DNA from: CAIKBL01 sp964555355 | Lineage (GTDB): Bacteria; Pseudomonadota; Gammaproteobacteria; Ga0077536 | Reading direction: 5' to 3' | Assembly (NCBI GenBank): GCA_964555355.1 | Contig: CAZKRY010000012.1 | Coordinates: 177,608-241,607, forward strand | DNA length: 64,000 nucleotides | Shown here: in pieces, positions 27,905 to 37,405 of the stretch | Layout: the number at the start of each line of letters is the position of its first letter | How positions within the stretch are numbered: the stretch's first letter is position 1 | Made by a program: the position numbers and the translations under genes | The notes under the pieces: model-generated | What the model was told of the DNA's origin: nothing | The model's input: the letters and a program-made list of their open reading frames with translations, nothing else | The model's database searches: none

Positions 27905-30817
27905 GTGGAGATGCTCGATATTCCGCGCGATGCGCTGCGCCGCTTAGGCGCCCACAAAATTCGCATGCTCGGCCATCACCCGCTGGTGCTCGACAACCCA
28001 CAGCGCATGTGGGTCATCGCCTCCGGCGCCGTTTCGATCATGACCTCGCATGTCGATCGCGGGTTGCCGGTTGGGTTACGCAAAAACGTCTTTGATGCCG
28101 GGCCGGGAACGCCACTCTTTCCTGTCTCCGATGGGCGGAGCGTTGACGCCGAACGTCTGATCGTGACCTCGCGCGAAGAAGTCACGTTTTACGAAGCGCC
28201 GCTGCGCTCCGCCTCTGAATTGTTGGCGTTATTCAACGTGTCGCTGCGTCAAGCGATCGACGATTGGACGAATAAGTTGTCGCGATTTGCGGCGCGCGAA
28301 CAAATTTTTGCCGGCGCCGATCGCTTTCCGCACGAAGGTAAGTTCGGTCTTGCCGATAGCATGTTGGTGTCGGTCAGTCCAAATAGTGTCGCGTGGCTGC
28401 AAATCGAAAGCGGAGATCTGCAGGCCTTTGGGGATGCAGAACTCGCGGTGGGCACGCTTCCGGTCTATATGCCCGTGGGCGGCGAGATTTGGTTTCAAGC
28501 CGTCGGCGAAACGCGCGTACGGGTGCGTGAACAGCTCGCGGAAACCACGCCGCTCGATCTCATCCGCGGTTTATCCGTCTTCAATTCATTGCTGCAGCGG
28601 CGGCTGCGCCAGTTCGAACGCGAAGAGCAGCAAGCGGAGCGCGAACGCCTAACACAATCGGCGGCCATCGAGGCGCGTATCTTCGACGGTGCAATGGGAA
28701 AATTGGCTGGCGTCTTAAATCCGCAAGAAACGCTCCCTCGACGCGAAACGCTGCTCTTGACCGCAGCGACGATGGTGGGGGACTCGCTTGGACTGCACAT
28801 CGAAGGGCCGGCACGCTCGGAAGATCTGCGCCGACTAAAAGATCCGGTCGAAGCCATCGCGCGCGCATCTAGGGTACGTAACCGCACCGTGATCCTGGCG
28901 GGTCGCTGGTGGGAAAAAGATAACGGACCGGTGCTTGCCTATCTCGAACAAGGCAATGTGCCGGTGGCGCTCATTCGCAACCAGTGGCACGGCTACGATT
29001 TGATCGATCCGCGCGACGGCATTCCGGTGCGGGTAACGCCCGACATCGCGCGCACCCTGAAACCCAAAGGCGTGATGTTTTACCGCCGCTTGCCGGAAAC
29101 CGTGCGCTCGGCCTGGGCCGTGCCGCGTTTTGCGATGCGCGGGCGTTTTTGGGACATGTGTTTTGTCGCGTTGTTATCGCTCACCGTCACCGGTATCGGC
29201 ATGCTGGTGCCGCAAGCGACCGGACTCATCATGGATAACGCGATCCCGGATGCCAATCGACGCCTGCTCGCCGAAGTAGCGACCGGTCTTGTGATGGCCG
29301 CATTCGGCACCGCGCTGTTTGGGCTTGCGCAAAGCGTACTCTCGATCCGTCTCGGCATCCTTTCCGACAGCATCAGTCAATCGGCGGTGTGGGATCGGCT
29401 ACTCAGTCTAAAGTTACCGGCGTTTCGTCAGTTCTCGAGCGGCGATCTACTCGATCGCGCAATGTCGGTCAGCGCGATTAATCATGAATTGAACGGGCAA
29501 GCGATGCGTACGCTGTTGACCAGCGGCACGGCGTTACTGAATCTCGGACTGCTGTATATGTACAGCAGCAAGCTCGCGTGGATGGTGGCGGGGATTGGAT
29601 TCGCGATTTTGATCTTCACGCTCGCTGCCGGTTATTTCGCACGCCGTTACTATCGCCGGTTGATGGATCTGCAAGGGCCGTTTTTCGGCTTTGTCGTTGA
29701 ACTCGTCAACGCGGTGAGCAAAATCCGCATCGCCGGTGCGCAACGCCGCGCCTTCGCGCGCTGGGCGAATCGTTATGTTGAACAGTTGCAACTCATCTTG
29801 AAGGCGCAGGGTCTGGAAGACTATGTCTCGGTCTTCAATGTCCTGGTGCCACTCGTCAGTTCGATGTTTCTGTTTTGGATGGGCATTACGTTGCTGAATG
29901 CCGAGGGTCAGGCGCGCATGAGTGTCGGGACCTTCCTCGCCTTTAACTCCGCGATGGGAACGTTTTTGAACGGCGTCAGCACGTTGAGCGTGATGGGACT
30001 CGAATTCCTGGATACCATCGCCAAAGCGGGTCGCGTGCGTCCCGTCTTGCTCGCACCAAGCGAGTTGTCGGATGACTTGCGCGATCCGGGCCGCTTGAGC
30101 GGACTCATCGAGTTCAAAGATGTTCATTTCGCCTACCATGCCGATACCCCGCCAGTGCTGCGTGGGGTCAGCTTTCGCATCATGCCTGAGCAATTTGTCG
30201 CTTTCGTCGGTCCCTCCGGCAGCGGCAAGTCCACCATTATTCGTTTGCTGTTGGGTTTTGAAGCGCCGAACGCCGGCAAAATCGCTTTCGACGATCAAGA
30301 CATCGACGGCCTCGACATCACCGCGATTCGGCGCCAGCTTGGGGTGGTACTGCAAACCGCCCGCATCAATTCGGCCTCGATTTTCGACAACATCGGTGGC
30401 GGCGCGAACATTACGTTGGACGAAGCCTGGGAAGCGGCGGAAGACGCCGGCTTCGCGGACGATGTCCGCCAGATGCCGATGGAGATGCATACGGTGATCA
30501 GCGAAGGCGGCACCAATCTATCTGGCGGGCAGCGCCAACGTCTGCTCATCGCGCGGGCGTTGGTGCGCAACCCACGGCTCCTCGTCTTCGACGAAGCGAC
30601 GAGTGCACTCGATAACAAAACGCAGGCCACCGTCACCGAAGCGATGGATCGGCGCAAAGTGACCCGGGTGGTTATCGCGCATCGCCTAAGCACCATTCGA
30701 AACGCGGACCGCATTTTCGTGCTCTCCGCCGGCAAAATCGTTGAATCCGGCAAATTTGACGATCTGGTAACCGCCGGCGGCGTATTCGCCTCGATGATGG
30801 CGCGCCAAATCGTGTAA
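27905..30817 (+). CDS. NHLM second ABC transporter, permease-ATPase
   Basis: The ~970-residue protein has a long N-terminal region (about 1-380) with cNMP-fold-like beta segments and no peptidase motif. A membrane domain follows (about 400-690), then an ATPase: Walker A GPSGSGKST, signature NLSGGQRQRLLIARAL, Walker B LLVFDEATSALD. It is the usual partner of the C39 exporter in NHLM systems. Start GTG 27905 has GAGG six bases upstream; ATG 27911 is the alternative. It follows the exporter by 1 bp and is surely in the same operon. Confidence 0.88.
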   Translation: MEMLDIPRDALRRLGAHKIRMLGHHPLVLDNPQRMWVIASGAVSIMTSHVDRGLPVGLRKNVFDAGPGTPLFPVSDGRSVDAERLIVTSREEVTFYEAPLRSASELLALFNVSLRQAIDDWTNKLSRFAAREQIFAGADRFPHEGKFGLADSMLVSVSPNSVAWLQIESGDLQAFGDAELAVGTLPVYMPVGGEIWFQAVGETRVRVREQLAETTPLDLIRGLSVFNSLLQRRLRQFEREEQQAERERLTQSAAIEARIFDGAMGKLAGVLNPQETLPRRETLLLTAATMVGDSLGLHIEGPARSEDLRRLKDPVEAIARASRVRNRTVILAGRWWEKDNGPVLAYLEQGNVPVALIRNQWHGYDLIDPRDGIPVRVTPDIARTLKPKGVMFYRRLPETVRSAWAVPRFAMRGRFWDMCFVALLSLTVTGIGMLVPQATGLIMDNAIPDANRRLLAEVATGLVMAAFGTALFGLAQSVLSIRLGILSDSISQSAVWDRLLSLKLPAFRQFSSGDLLDRAMSVSAINHELNGQAMRTLLTSGTALLNLGLLYMYSSKLAWMVAGIGFAILIFTLAAGYFARRYYRRLMDLQGPFFGFVVELVNAVSKIRIAGAQRRAFARWANRYVEQLQLILKAQGLEDYVSVFNVLVPLVSSMFLFWMGITLLNAEGQARMSVGTFLAFNSAMGTFLNGVSTLSVMGLEFLDTIAKAGRVRPVLLAPSELSDDLRDPGRLSGLIEFKDVHFAYHADTPPVLRGVSFRIMPEQFVAFVGPSGSGKSTIIRLLLGFEAPNAGKIAFDDQDIDGLDITAIRRQLGVVLQTARINSASIFDNIGGGANITLDEAWEAAEDAGFADDVRQMPMEMHTVISEGGTNLSGGQRQRLLIARALVRNPRLLVFDEATSALDNKTQATVTEAMDRRKVTRVVIAHRLSTIRNADRIFVLSAGKIVESGKFDDLVTAGGVFASMMARQIV

Positions 30818-30959
30818 TTCACAGCGGCGAAGGCCAGCCACTGTCTTCGCGCCTACCCCGTAGCGGAGGTTTGTCCAGACGCTGATCTAGAATAATTAGT
30901 ACCTTACCGCTAATATCTAATCTAGATTCAGAACTCCAAATAAAAACTAACGGCCCAAC

Positions 30960-33245
30960 ATGTCGCAACGGCGAGTGTCCGACTCGACGCGAAGTCGTCC
31001 TATGGCGAGCGCCCCCTCGTGGGTATTGCTATGGGCGCTCACCGGCACTTCATGCAGTACGCAAGTCCCGCACCCCCTGCTCAACGACGAGACCGCCGCA
31101 CGCGCGACCGCCATTGACCTTGCACAGCCGCCAACCACCCAGACCGAGCCTAAAGCTAAGCCAGAGTCCAAAGCCAAACCGGCACCCGGACCTGACAAAG
31201 CGCCGGCCGTGCGAGCGCCTGTAGCGGCCAAAGACGCGGGCGCAACAGCCACTCCGAGCAAGCCGGCGACCTTACAACCAACCGCACCCGTTAAGCCGCC
31301 GGTCGCTGCCGACCCTAACGTGCCGCTCGCGTCGCGTGTCGAGGAACGACTGGAACTCACGATTGCGGACGTGCGCAGCCAAGCACTCAGCAACAATCTT
31401 GAGATCAAAACGGAGTTGGTACGCCCATCACTGCTCCGCGAAGACCGGCGCGTCGCCGAAGCGAGATTCCTGCCGACGGCCTTCGCGCGTTACAGCTATT
31501 CGACCTTCGACGAACCCGCGGTCGCGCCGACCCGCAACGCCAACAAAACCACCACCGACAACGCGGAATTAGGCTTCATCGTGCCGCTACAAACCGGCGG
31601 CGAAGCACGGATCAGCATGCCGCTCACGCGCACTGATTTCGGTATCAAAGGGGTGGAGAACGTCCACGACGCCGCCGCGGCGCTGTCGCTGACGCAGCCT
31701 TTGCTGCGCGATGCCGGTCGCGGCGTCAATCTTGCGCCGATCACCATCGCACGTTTGCAAGAACGCCAGCAGGATGCCCAAACCAAGCTCGCTATCCTCA
31801 ATGTGCTCGCCGGTAGCGAGCGCGCTTATTGGGATTTGTACGCCGCGTCGCGCACGGTGCAGGTGCGGCTTGAACAATATGCGCGAGCGCAGGAGCAAGA
31901 ACGTCAAGCCGCGAGGCTTGCCGAAGAAGGCGTGGTACCGGCGATCGAAGTGGTACGCGCGCGGGCGGGCGTCGCCCGCCGCATTGATGACATCATCAGT
32001 TCGGAAAATACCCGGCGCCGGGTTGAGCGCGAAATCAAGCGCGTACTGAATCGTCCTGATCTACCGGTCAGCGGCACCGCGACGGTGATGGTCACGACGC
32101 AGCCCGATCCGTTTGAGATTGTCGTTGATCGCGCGGCGGCACTTAGCGAGGCACGCACCAATCGCATGGAGCTGCTAAGCCTTGAATTGCAGCTCGCGGT
32201 CGATGCGCTCACGGTTAAGGTCACCCGTAATCAAAAACTGCCGCGGCTCGCGCTTGACTATAGCTTTCGCTACCTCGGCGCGGCCAACGAACTGTCTGAA
32301 GCGTTACAGCTCATCGGCAAGAAGGATTTCGCCGATCAGACGATCGGTCTGACGCTCGAAGTTCCGCTCGGTAATCAAGCGCGCGAAGCGCGTCACAATC
32401 GCGCGGCGCTCCAACAAGTGCTGACGTCCGCCAACCGCGCGCAACAGGAACAGTTAATCGAACGACAAGTGCTCGATGCCATCGACCAGCTCGACGAAGC
32501 CTGGCAACGCATTCTCGCGGCGCGCGAAGAGACATTACTCGCGGCGCGCAACTACCAAGCCGAGCAGCGCCAGTTCATCGCTGGCGTGCGCACGAGCACG
32601 GATGTGCTGCAAGCGGCGGATTTCCTTGCGGATGCGCAGATCCGCGAACTAAACGCGCTATCGGCTTACGAAGTCGCCAAGATTGGGATCGCCTTCGTCA
32701 CCGGCACCTTACTCGGCAGCGGTCGTATTCAGATCGAATCGTTCGATGAGACGCATGATATCGAAGCGCTCGCCGACGGTGGGCTCGATGACTTCGCTGC
32801 GCAATCGCCGGTGGCGGTGAGACCGGCCCAAGAATCGATCAAACGCAAGCTCGATCAACTCGGCGTCAAAGCCCCGAGCGCGGCACAAGCAACAGGCGTA
32901 ACGCCGACGCCGCTCCCCTCCTCGCCCGTGGCCAAGCCCGCGCCGGCACCCGTTCCAGAAACCAAAGTGGAATCCACGCCCGCCGTCGGCAATGCGGGTG
33001 TACCGGAAAGCGCAGCGGCGAGTACCCAAGTGCGCGTGAATGCGAACGATACGCTATGGTCGCTCGCCGCGGCGCATCGGCCGAGCCCGGACGTTAGCGT
33101 TCAGCAAATGATGTCGGCGCTCATGTCCGCCAATCCCGAGCATTTCCCAAATCGCGCGCCAGAGACGCTGAATGCCGGCGTGGCGTTGCGGCTACCGACG
33201 GACGCTGAAATTCAGACGGCGCGCGGGTCTAGCCCCAGCAACTAA
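30960..33245 (+). CDS. TolC-family outer-membrane channel with LysM-like tail
   Basis: The 761-residue protein contains two outer-membrane-efflux repeats (about 130-330 and 370-570), with DVRSQALSNNLEIKTE near the start. Upstream is a leader with Cys in LTGTSCSTQ, which could be a non-standard lipobox, and a Pro/Ala/Lys-rich linker. The last ~65 residues (VRVNANDTLWSLAAAHRP, then LNAGVALRLPT) look like a FimV/LysM-type peptidoglycan-binding module, unusual for TolC. It completes a trans-envelope export path with the HlyD and ABC proteins. A 142-bp gap suggests it may have its own promoter. Confidence 0.85.
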   Translation: MSQRRVSDSTRSRPMASAPSWVLLWALTGTSCSTQVPHPLLNDETAARATAIDLAQPPTTQTEPKAKPESKAKPAPGPDKAPAVRAPVAAKDAGATATPSKPATLQPTAPVKPPVAADPNVPLASRVEERLELTIADVRSQALSNNLEIKTELVRPSLLREDRRVAEARFLPTAFARYSYSTFDEPAVAPTRNANKTTTDNAELGFIVPLQTGGEARISMPLTRTDFGIKGVENVHDAAAALSLTQPLLRDAGRGVNLAPITIARLQERQQDAQTKLAILNVLAGSERAYWDLYAASRTVQVRLEQYARAQEQERQAARLAEEGVVPAIEVVRARAGVARRIDDIISSENTRRRVEREIKRVLNRPDLPVSGTATVMVTTQPDPFEIVVDRAAALSEARTNRMELLSLELQLAVDALTVKVTRNQKLPRLALDYSFRYLGAANELSEALQLIGKKDFADQTIGLTLEVPLGNQAREARHNRAALQQVLTSANRAQQEQLIERQVLDAIDQLDEAWQRILAAREETLLAARNYQAEQRQFIAGVRTSTDVLQAADFLADAQIRELNALSAYEVAKIGIAFVTGTLLGSGRIQIESFDETHDIEALADGGLDDFAAQSPVAVRPAQESIKRKLDQLGVKAPSAAQATGVTPTPLPSSPVAKPAPAPVPETKVESTPAVGNAGVPESAAASTQVRVNANDTLWSLAAAHRPSPDVSVQQMMSALMSANPEHFPNRAPETLNAGVALRLPTDAEIQTARGSSPSN

Positions 33246-33254
33246 GAGCAAGGC

Positions 33255-35054
33255 TCAAATTGAGCGCTTCGCCTCCACGCGCGAATCTGCGCTGTAGAGA
33301 GTTTCCAATTCCACGAGCGCCTGATGAGAGCTCGCAATAAGCGCGGCCTCGTCGTCATAGACCAAATGCTGTTCCTGCATGACAGCTTCATCGTGTTCTC
33401 TAAAACGCTCACGTCGCTCGACCGCGACTTCGCGCGGCACACCCAGCGCCTCCATGACGTGCTGTCCCATCATCAGACTGGAAAAAAATGTCTCGCGCGT
33501 GATCTCAACCCCTAAATCCATCAACCGATAAGCGTGTTGGCGGTTACGCGCACGCGCAAAAATCTTGAGATGCGGATACTGGCGCTTCAATAAACGCGCG
33601 GTACGCACCGTGATATCCGGATTGTCCGTCGTCAACACAAACACTTCGGCGCGATCGACGTGCGCGGCGCGCAGTAAATCCGGTCGGGTGGGATCGCCAA
33701 AATAAATTTTGTGGCCGAAGCGGCGCGAGTTATCGACCTGTTCGGCGGAGGTCTCGAGCGCGGTGAACGGGATTTTCTGCGCGCGCAGCATACGGCCGAT
33801 AATCTGTCCCATACGCCCGTATCCCGCGATGATGACGCGCGGATGTTCGAGGTCGATGGCGTCGGTGGGGCGCGTTTCAGCCGGACTCGTCATACGTGTT
33901 GCCGCCAACCGGGCAACGGCAATGACCAGCAGTGGCGTGACCGCCATCGACAGGCCAACAATGGCAACCAAGCGGTCGCGCAATTCTTGCTCCAACAGGC
34001 CATGCTTATAAGCCTCACCGAACACCACGAACGCAAATTCTCCGCCGAGCGCAAGCACGCCGCCGAGCATCAACGATTCGCGCAGGGGTAGCGCCCCCGG
34101 CCGCCATCCGATCGCGATCAGCACCACCATCTTGATTGCCAATAGCGTCGCGACCCCGCTCGTAATGAGCCACGGCTCGGCGAGCACGCGGTGAAGATCA
34201 ATGGTCATTCCCACCGAGATAAAAAATAAGCCAAGCAATAGGCCTTTGAACGGTTCGATTTGCGCTTCGAGCTCGTGGCGAAATTCCGAGTCCGCAAGGA
34301 GCACGCCGGCGAGAAACGCGCCTAACCCCATCGACAACCCACCGTATTGCATGAGCCATGCGGCGCCCACCACGACCAGCAACGCGGTCGCGGTAAACAC
34401 CTCGCTCATCTCGGTCCACGCCACCACGCGGAACAAGTGGCGCAACGCAAAGCGCCCACCGATCATGACCAGTGCCAGCATGCCGATCGTTTGCATCACC
34501 GCGTCGAATGATGGCGCTGATTGCGCGGCGGCATGCGCCTTGCCCAACAGCGGAATGACCGCGAGTAGTGGGATCGCCGCCAAATCCTGAAAAAGCAAAA
34601 TCGCGAAGCTGAGCCGGCCAAACCCACTCGCGAGTTCCTTGCGCTCGCCTAATATCTGTAAGCCGACGGCGGTAGAGGACAAGGCGAGTCCAATGCCGAC
34701 GACAAGTTGCGCTTTCCAACCATCGGTCCAAAACACCGCCAACCCGCCGATCAGGCACGCGGTTAGCCCCATCTGCAAGCCGCCGATCCCAAATACTTGT
34801 CGACGCATCAACCACAAGCGCGCCGGCGAGAGCTCAAGGCCGATGACAAACAACAGCATCACCACACCGAGTTCGGAAAACGCCAAGATACTGGCGGGAT
34901 CTTCGACCATCTTGAAGCCGTATGGCCCCATTACCGCGCCGGCGAAGAGATAACCGAGCACGGCGCCGAGCCCAAAGCGCCGGAAGAGCGGCACCGCAAT
35001 GACCGCCGCGAGCAGGAAAATAAGAAAGAGTTCTAAATTGCCATGGCCATGCAT
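33255..35054 (-). CDS. Kef-type K+/H+ antiporter with TrkA-N domain
   Basis: The 599-residue CPA2 antiporter has about 12-13 membrane helices in residues 1-390 and a C-terminal NAD-binding RCK domain (HPRVIIAGYGRMGQIIGRML). It should exchange potassium or another monovalent cation for protons. A KefB/KefC role in electrophile protection is typical, but the glutathione-binding details were not checked. GGAGAG precedes ATG 35054. It converges on the TolC gene. Confidence 0.88.
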   Translation of the reverse strand: MHGHGNLELFLIFLLAAVIAVPLFRRFGLGAVLGYLFAGAVMGPYGFKMVEDPASILAFSELGVVMLLFVIGLELSPARLWLMRRQVFGIGGLQMGLTACLIGGLAVFWTDGWKAQLVVGIGLALSSTAVGLQILGERKELASGFGRLSFAILLFQDLAAIPLLAVIPLLGKAHAAAQSAPSFDAVMQTIGMLALVMIGGRFALRHLFRVVAWTEMSEVFTATALLVVVGAAWLMQYGGLSMGLGAFLAGVLLADSEFRHELEAQIEPFKGLLLGLFFISVGMTIDLHRVLAEPWLITSGVATLLAIKMVVLIAIGWRPGALPLRESLMLGGVLALGGEFAFVVFGEAYKHGLLEQELRDRLVAIVGLSMAVTPLLVIAVARLAATRMTSPAETRPTDAIDLEHPRVIIAGYGRMGQIIGRMLRAQKIPFTALETSAEQVDNSRRFGHKIYFGDPTRPDLLRAAHVDRAEVFVLTTDNPDITVRTARLLKRQYPHLKIFARARNRQHAYRLMDLGVEITRETFFSSLMMGQHVMEALGVPREVAVERRERFREHDEAVMQEQHLVYDDEAALIASSHQALVELETLYSADSRVEAKRSI

Positions 35055-35117
35055 GACGCTCTCCGAGTGGCTGCAAGCGGGTTCATCAAATGCGATTCAT
35101 CGCATCGGCGGATAAGC

Positions 35118-36818
35118 TCACCGGCCCGGTCTCATCCACAACGATACGATCCAGTTGACGACAAAGCCGAGCAGTACCAGCACGAACAGAATCGAGAACG
35201 CGACCCCGAACAAGAACGCCCGGCGAATATTGTGAAACGTGCGCACCACCGCATCGTTCGTCATGTCGACGCCGAGCACGGCGACGCTCTCACCTGCGTC
35301 GTTGCGGATGGGCGAATACCCGGAGAGGCTGACACCGTATTGATCGATCCGCGAGGTATCGGGATCTGAGGTGGTTCTCAGCAACCCCTCTCGCATCGCC
35401 GGAAACTCCAACGTTTCCGCGTAGACATCGCCAACCTCCGATGGCCGCTCAAGCCCTTCAAGAACACCATTGCCGTCATCATCCAACTCGGCCAGCGTAT
35501 CCAACATGTCGTCCTCCGCGACGAATTCGAGCATGCCGGGTGTTTTCGTTGATTCGCGCATCACATAGACGAACACGACCTTGGGATTCTGCGTTTTAAC
35601 TTTCTTTAGAGTGGTCACCGTTGAGATAAACGCCGCGGAATCGCGATCTTGTTTGCCGTGTATCTGCTCGATGTCAGCGGCCGAGATCGCCAATGCGGCG
35701 GTCGCCGCGACTCCTTCCAGGCTGGTCCGCAGATCGTCCACCAAAGACTGGCGCGCGACCTTGTACTGCACAAATTGCGATACCACGAGACCGGCGAACA
35801 TCAGCAGGATCAACACCACCGACGAAAAAAACAGCTCTTTGCGATGACCCACCGCGCGGAGAAGCTTTTCCCGAAAGTCATATGGCCTGGCGCTGACCGG
35901 GCGCCGATGTAAATAGTTTTCGAGATCCGCCGCGAAATCGAGCGCCGACAGGTAACGCGCACCCGGATTCTTTTCCATGGCCTTGAGGCAAATCGCTTCC
36001 AAATCCCGCGGCACGCTCGGCTCGATCGCGCGCGGCAGCTCCACCGGGTGGGAATTGACGCGATTGATGATCTCCATGATGGTGCGGCCGCTATGCGGAA
36101 GTCGGCGCGTCAGGCAGTAGTAAAGCGTGGCACCGAGCGAATAGATGTCCGTGCTGTCGGTTATCAATCGTGGATCGCCTGAGGCTTGCTCGGGGGACAT
36201 GAACGACGGCGTGCCCATGACCTCGCCCATGTGGGTTTGCGGCGCGGCGGTTTGCGTGACCGCATCGAGCGAACGCTTGGCGATGCCAAAGTCGAGGATT
36301 TTGGGTACATCGTTCGCCGTCAGCACGATGTTGCCGGGTTTGATATCGCGATGGATGATGCCGCTTGTGTGAGCATGCGCGAGTCCCTGCGCAATCTGCA
36401 CAAACACCGCCGCGATCTTCGAATAATCAAGCGGTTCCCGCACCGGTTTACCATCCAACGACTCGGCGCCGTTCGCCGCGACTGCGCGCTGCAGCGGTAA
36501 GCCCTCGATGTACTCCATGACGCACACTGGGCGTCCTTGTAATTCGAGCACCTCGTGGATTTGTACGATGTTCGGATGTCGCATCATCGCCGAGGCGCGG
36601 ATCTCATAACGGAATCGTTCCAGCTGCGCACGCGGAACGGCGTCCAGATCGAGAATCGTTTTTAGCGCGACCAACCGTTTGAGCTTAAGGTCCTTGGCGA
36701 GGAATACCGTGCCTCCCGCGCCTTCGCCGAGCGCGCGCACGACCTCATAGCGGCCGCTCAGCAGCGTATTGAGATCGTCAGCTGTCCACATGGATGTGTG
36801 CGCGGAATCCTGCGCCAC
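35118..36818 (-). CDS. membrane Ser/Thr kinase with extracytoplasmic EF-hand-like sensor
   Basis: The 566-residue protein has a Hanks-type kinase domain (about 24-300): GEGAGGTVFLAKD, Lys53 in VALKTI, HRDIKPGNIVL, and DFGIAK. A membrane helix follows at ~329-349 and a second at ~535-560, leaving a ~185-residue loop outside. That loop contains a textbook calcium loop at 446-457 (D-x-D-x-N-G with Glu at position 12) and a PDC/CHASE-like fold pattern (QYGVSLSGYSPIRNDAGESVAVLGVDM). External calcium or a small ligand may set kinase activity. The GTG start at 36818 has GAGGAA upstream. Confidence 0.85.
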   Translation of the reverse strand: MAQDSAHTSMWTADDLNTLLSGRYEVVRALGEGAGGTVFLAKDLKLKRLVALKTILDLDAVPRAQLERFRYEIRASAMMRHPNIVQIHEVLELQGRPVCVMEYIEGLPLQRAVAANGAESLDGKPVREPLDYSKIAAVFVQIAQGLAHAHTSGIIHRDIKPGNIVLTANDVPKILDFGIAKRSLDAVTQTAAPQTHMGEVMGTPSFMSPEQASGDPRLITDSTDIYSLGATLYYCLTRRLPHSGRTIMEIINRVNSHPVELPRAIEPSVPRDLEAICLKAMEKNPGARYLSALDFAADLENYLHRRPVSARPYDFREKLLRAVGHRKELFFSSVVLILLMFAGLVVSQFVQYKVARQSLVDDLRTSLEGVAATAALAISAADIEQIHGKQDRDSAAFISTVTTLKKVKTQNPKVVFVYVMRESTKTPGMLEFVAEDDMLDTLAELDDDGNGVLEGLERPSEVGDVYAETLEFPAMREGLLRTTSDPDTSRIDQYGVSLSGYSPIRNDAGESVAVLGVDMTNDAVVRTFHNIRRAFLFGVAFSILFVLVLLGFVVNWIVSLWMRPGR

Positions 36819-37002
36819 GCTAATTCCTCATCAAGATCCGTGCGGTCGGGGCGCGCCCCAACCCGGCATTACGCGTGTTCATCGTTCCCCTTCTATCGAA
36901 ACCAAGTCACGAAGCAAGATAACGACCCTTGCCGGCTAAATCGAGCGCGGCCGAGCAAGACTCGTGGGTGCCACGCCGGTGAGCCCGTCAATTCCAAAGC
37001 CT

Positions 37003-37018
37003 TAACGTGGGCATAACG
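37003..37018 (+). promoter_or_regulatory. TAACG-N6-TAACG direct repeat (response-regulator-type box)
   Basis: Two TAACG half-sites have an 11-bp period, the spacing bound by OmpR/PhoB-family dimers. It lies 185 bp upstream of the kinase start and 388 bp upstream of cmoA. The same arrangement recurs at 37282-37297 and 41782-41797. Confidence 0.5.
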
Positions 37019-37281
37019 CCTTGACCGTTAACTTTAGGGCCAATTCGCGTAAGTCCCAACCACCGGATAGCGGGCCGCTGCGCGGCTAACCACGCCGATT
37101 TGCAGATGGTGCTCGTGATCATCCGCGGGAACCGTCTGCCAACGCGACCTTATTCAACGCTATGCCATCAACGAATCTGCGGGCGAGACACCCGCAACCG
37201 TCTCGCATAGGCTGGGCTTTGCATAGTCGGTGCTCAGAACTTTTCGACGGGCGCAACACCGTCGCGCGATTAATCGGACCT

Positions 37282-37297
37282 TAACGTCGGCGTAACG
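37282..37297 (+). promoter_or_regulatory. second TAACG-N6-TAACG box, upstream of cmoA
   Basis: This is the same 11-bp-period direct repeat, about 110 bp upstream of the cmoA start at 37406. An OmpR-family response regulator is encoded 3 kb away at 40208-40888 and is the obvious candidate to bind it. Confidence 0.55.
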
Positions 37298-37405
37298 TCG
37301 CTTTCGATAACATCCCACTCAATTACATAGGCCTTGTCCGCAAGGTAGCTCACTTCCCTGTCCTTATCGGCACCACTTCGCAAATAGCAATAGAAAACAT
37401 CCCTT

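Larger units (their letters stand above)
36819..37405. other. 587-bp intergenic region with two direct-repeat boxes
   Basis: The gap lies between the divergent kinase and cmoA genes. It has no credible open frame. It contains two copies of CTTAACGT-G/C-GGC-A/G-TAACG (see 37003-37018 and 37282-37297) and a GC-rich inverted repeat (GGGGCGCGCCCC) at 36848-36859. No tRNA was found. Confidence 0.5.

Noticed and set aside
29534..30490. Long minus-strand open frame (over 300 codons) inside the second ABC gene
   Set aside because: It is the antisense shadow of a well-supported ABC transporter in GC-rich DNA and shows no domain of its own.
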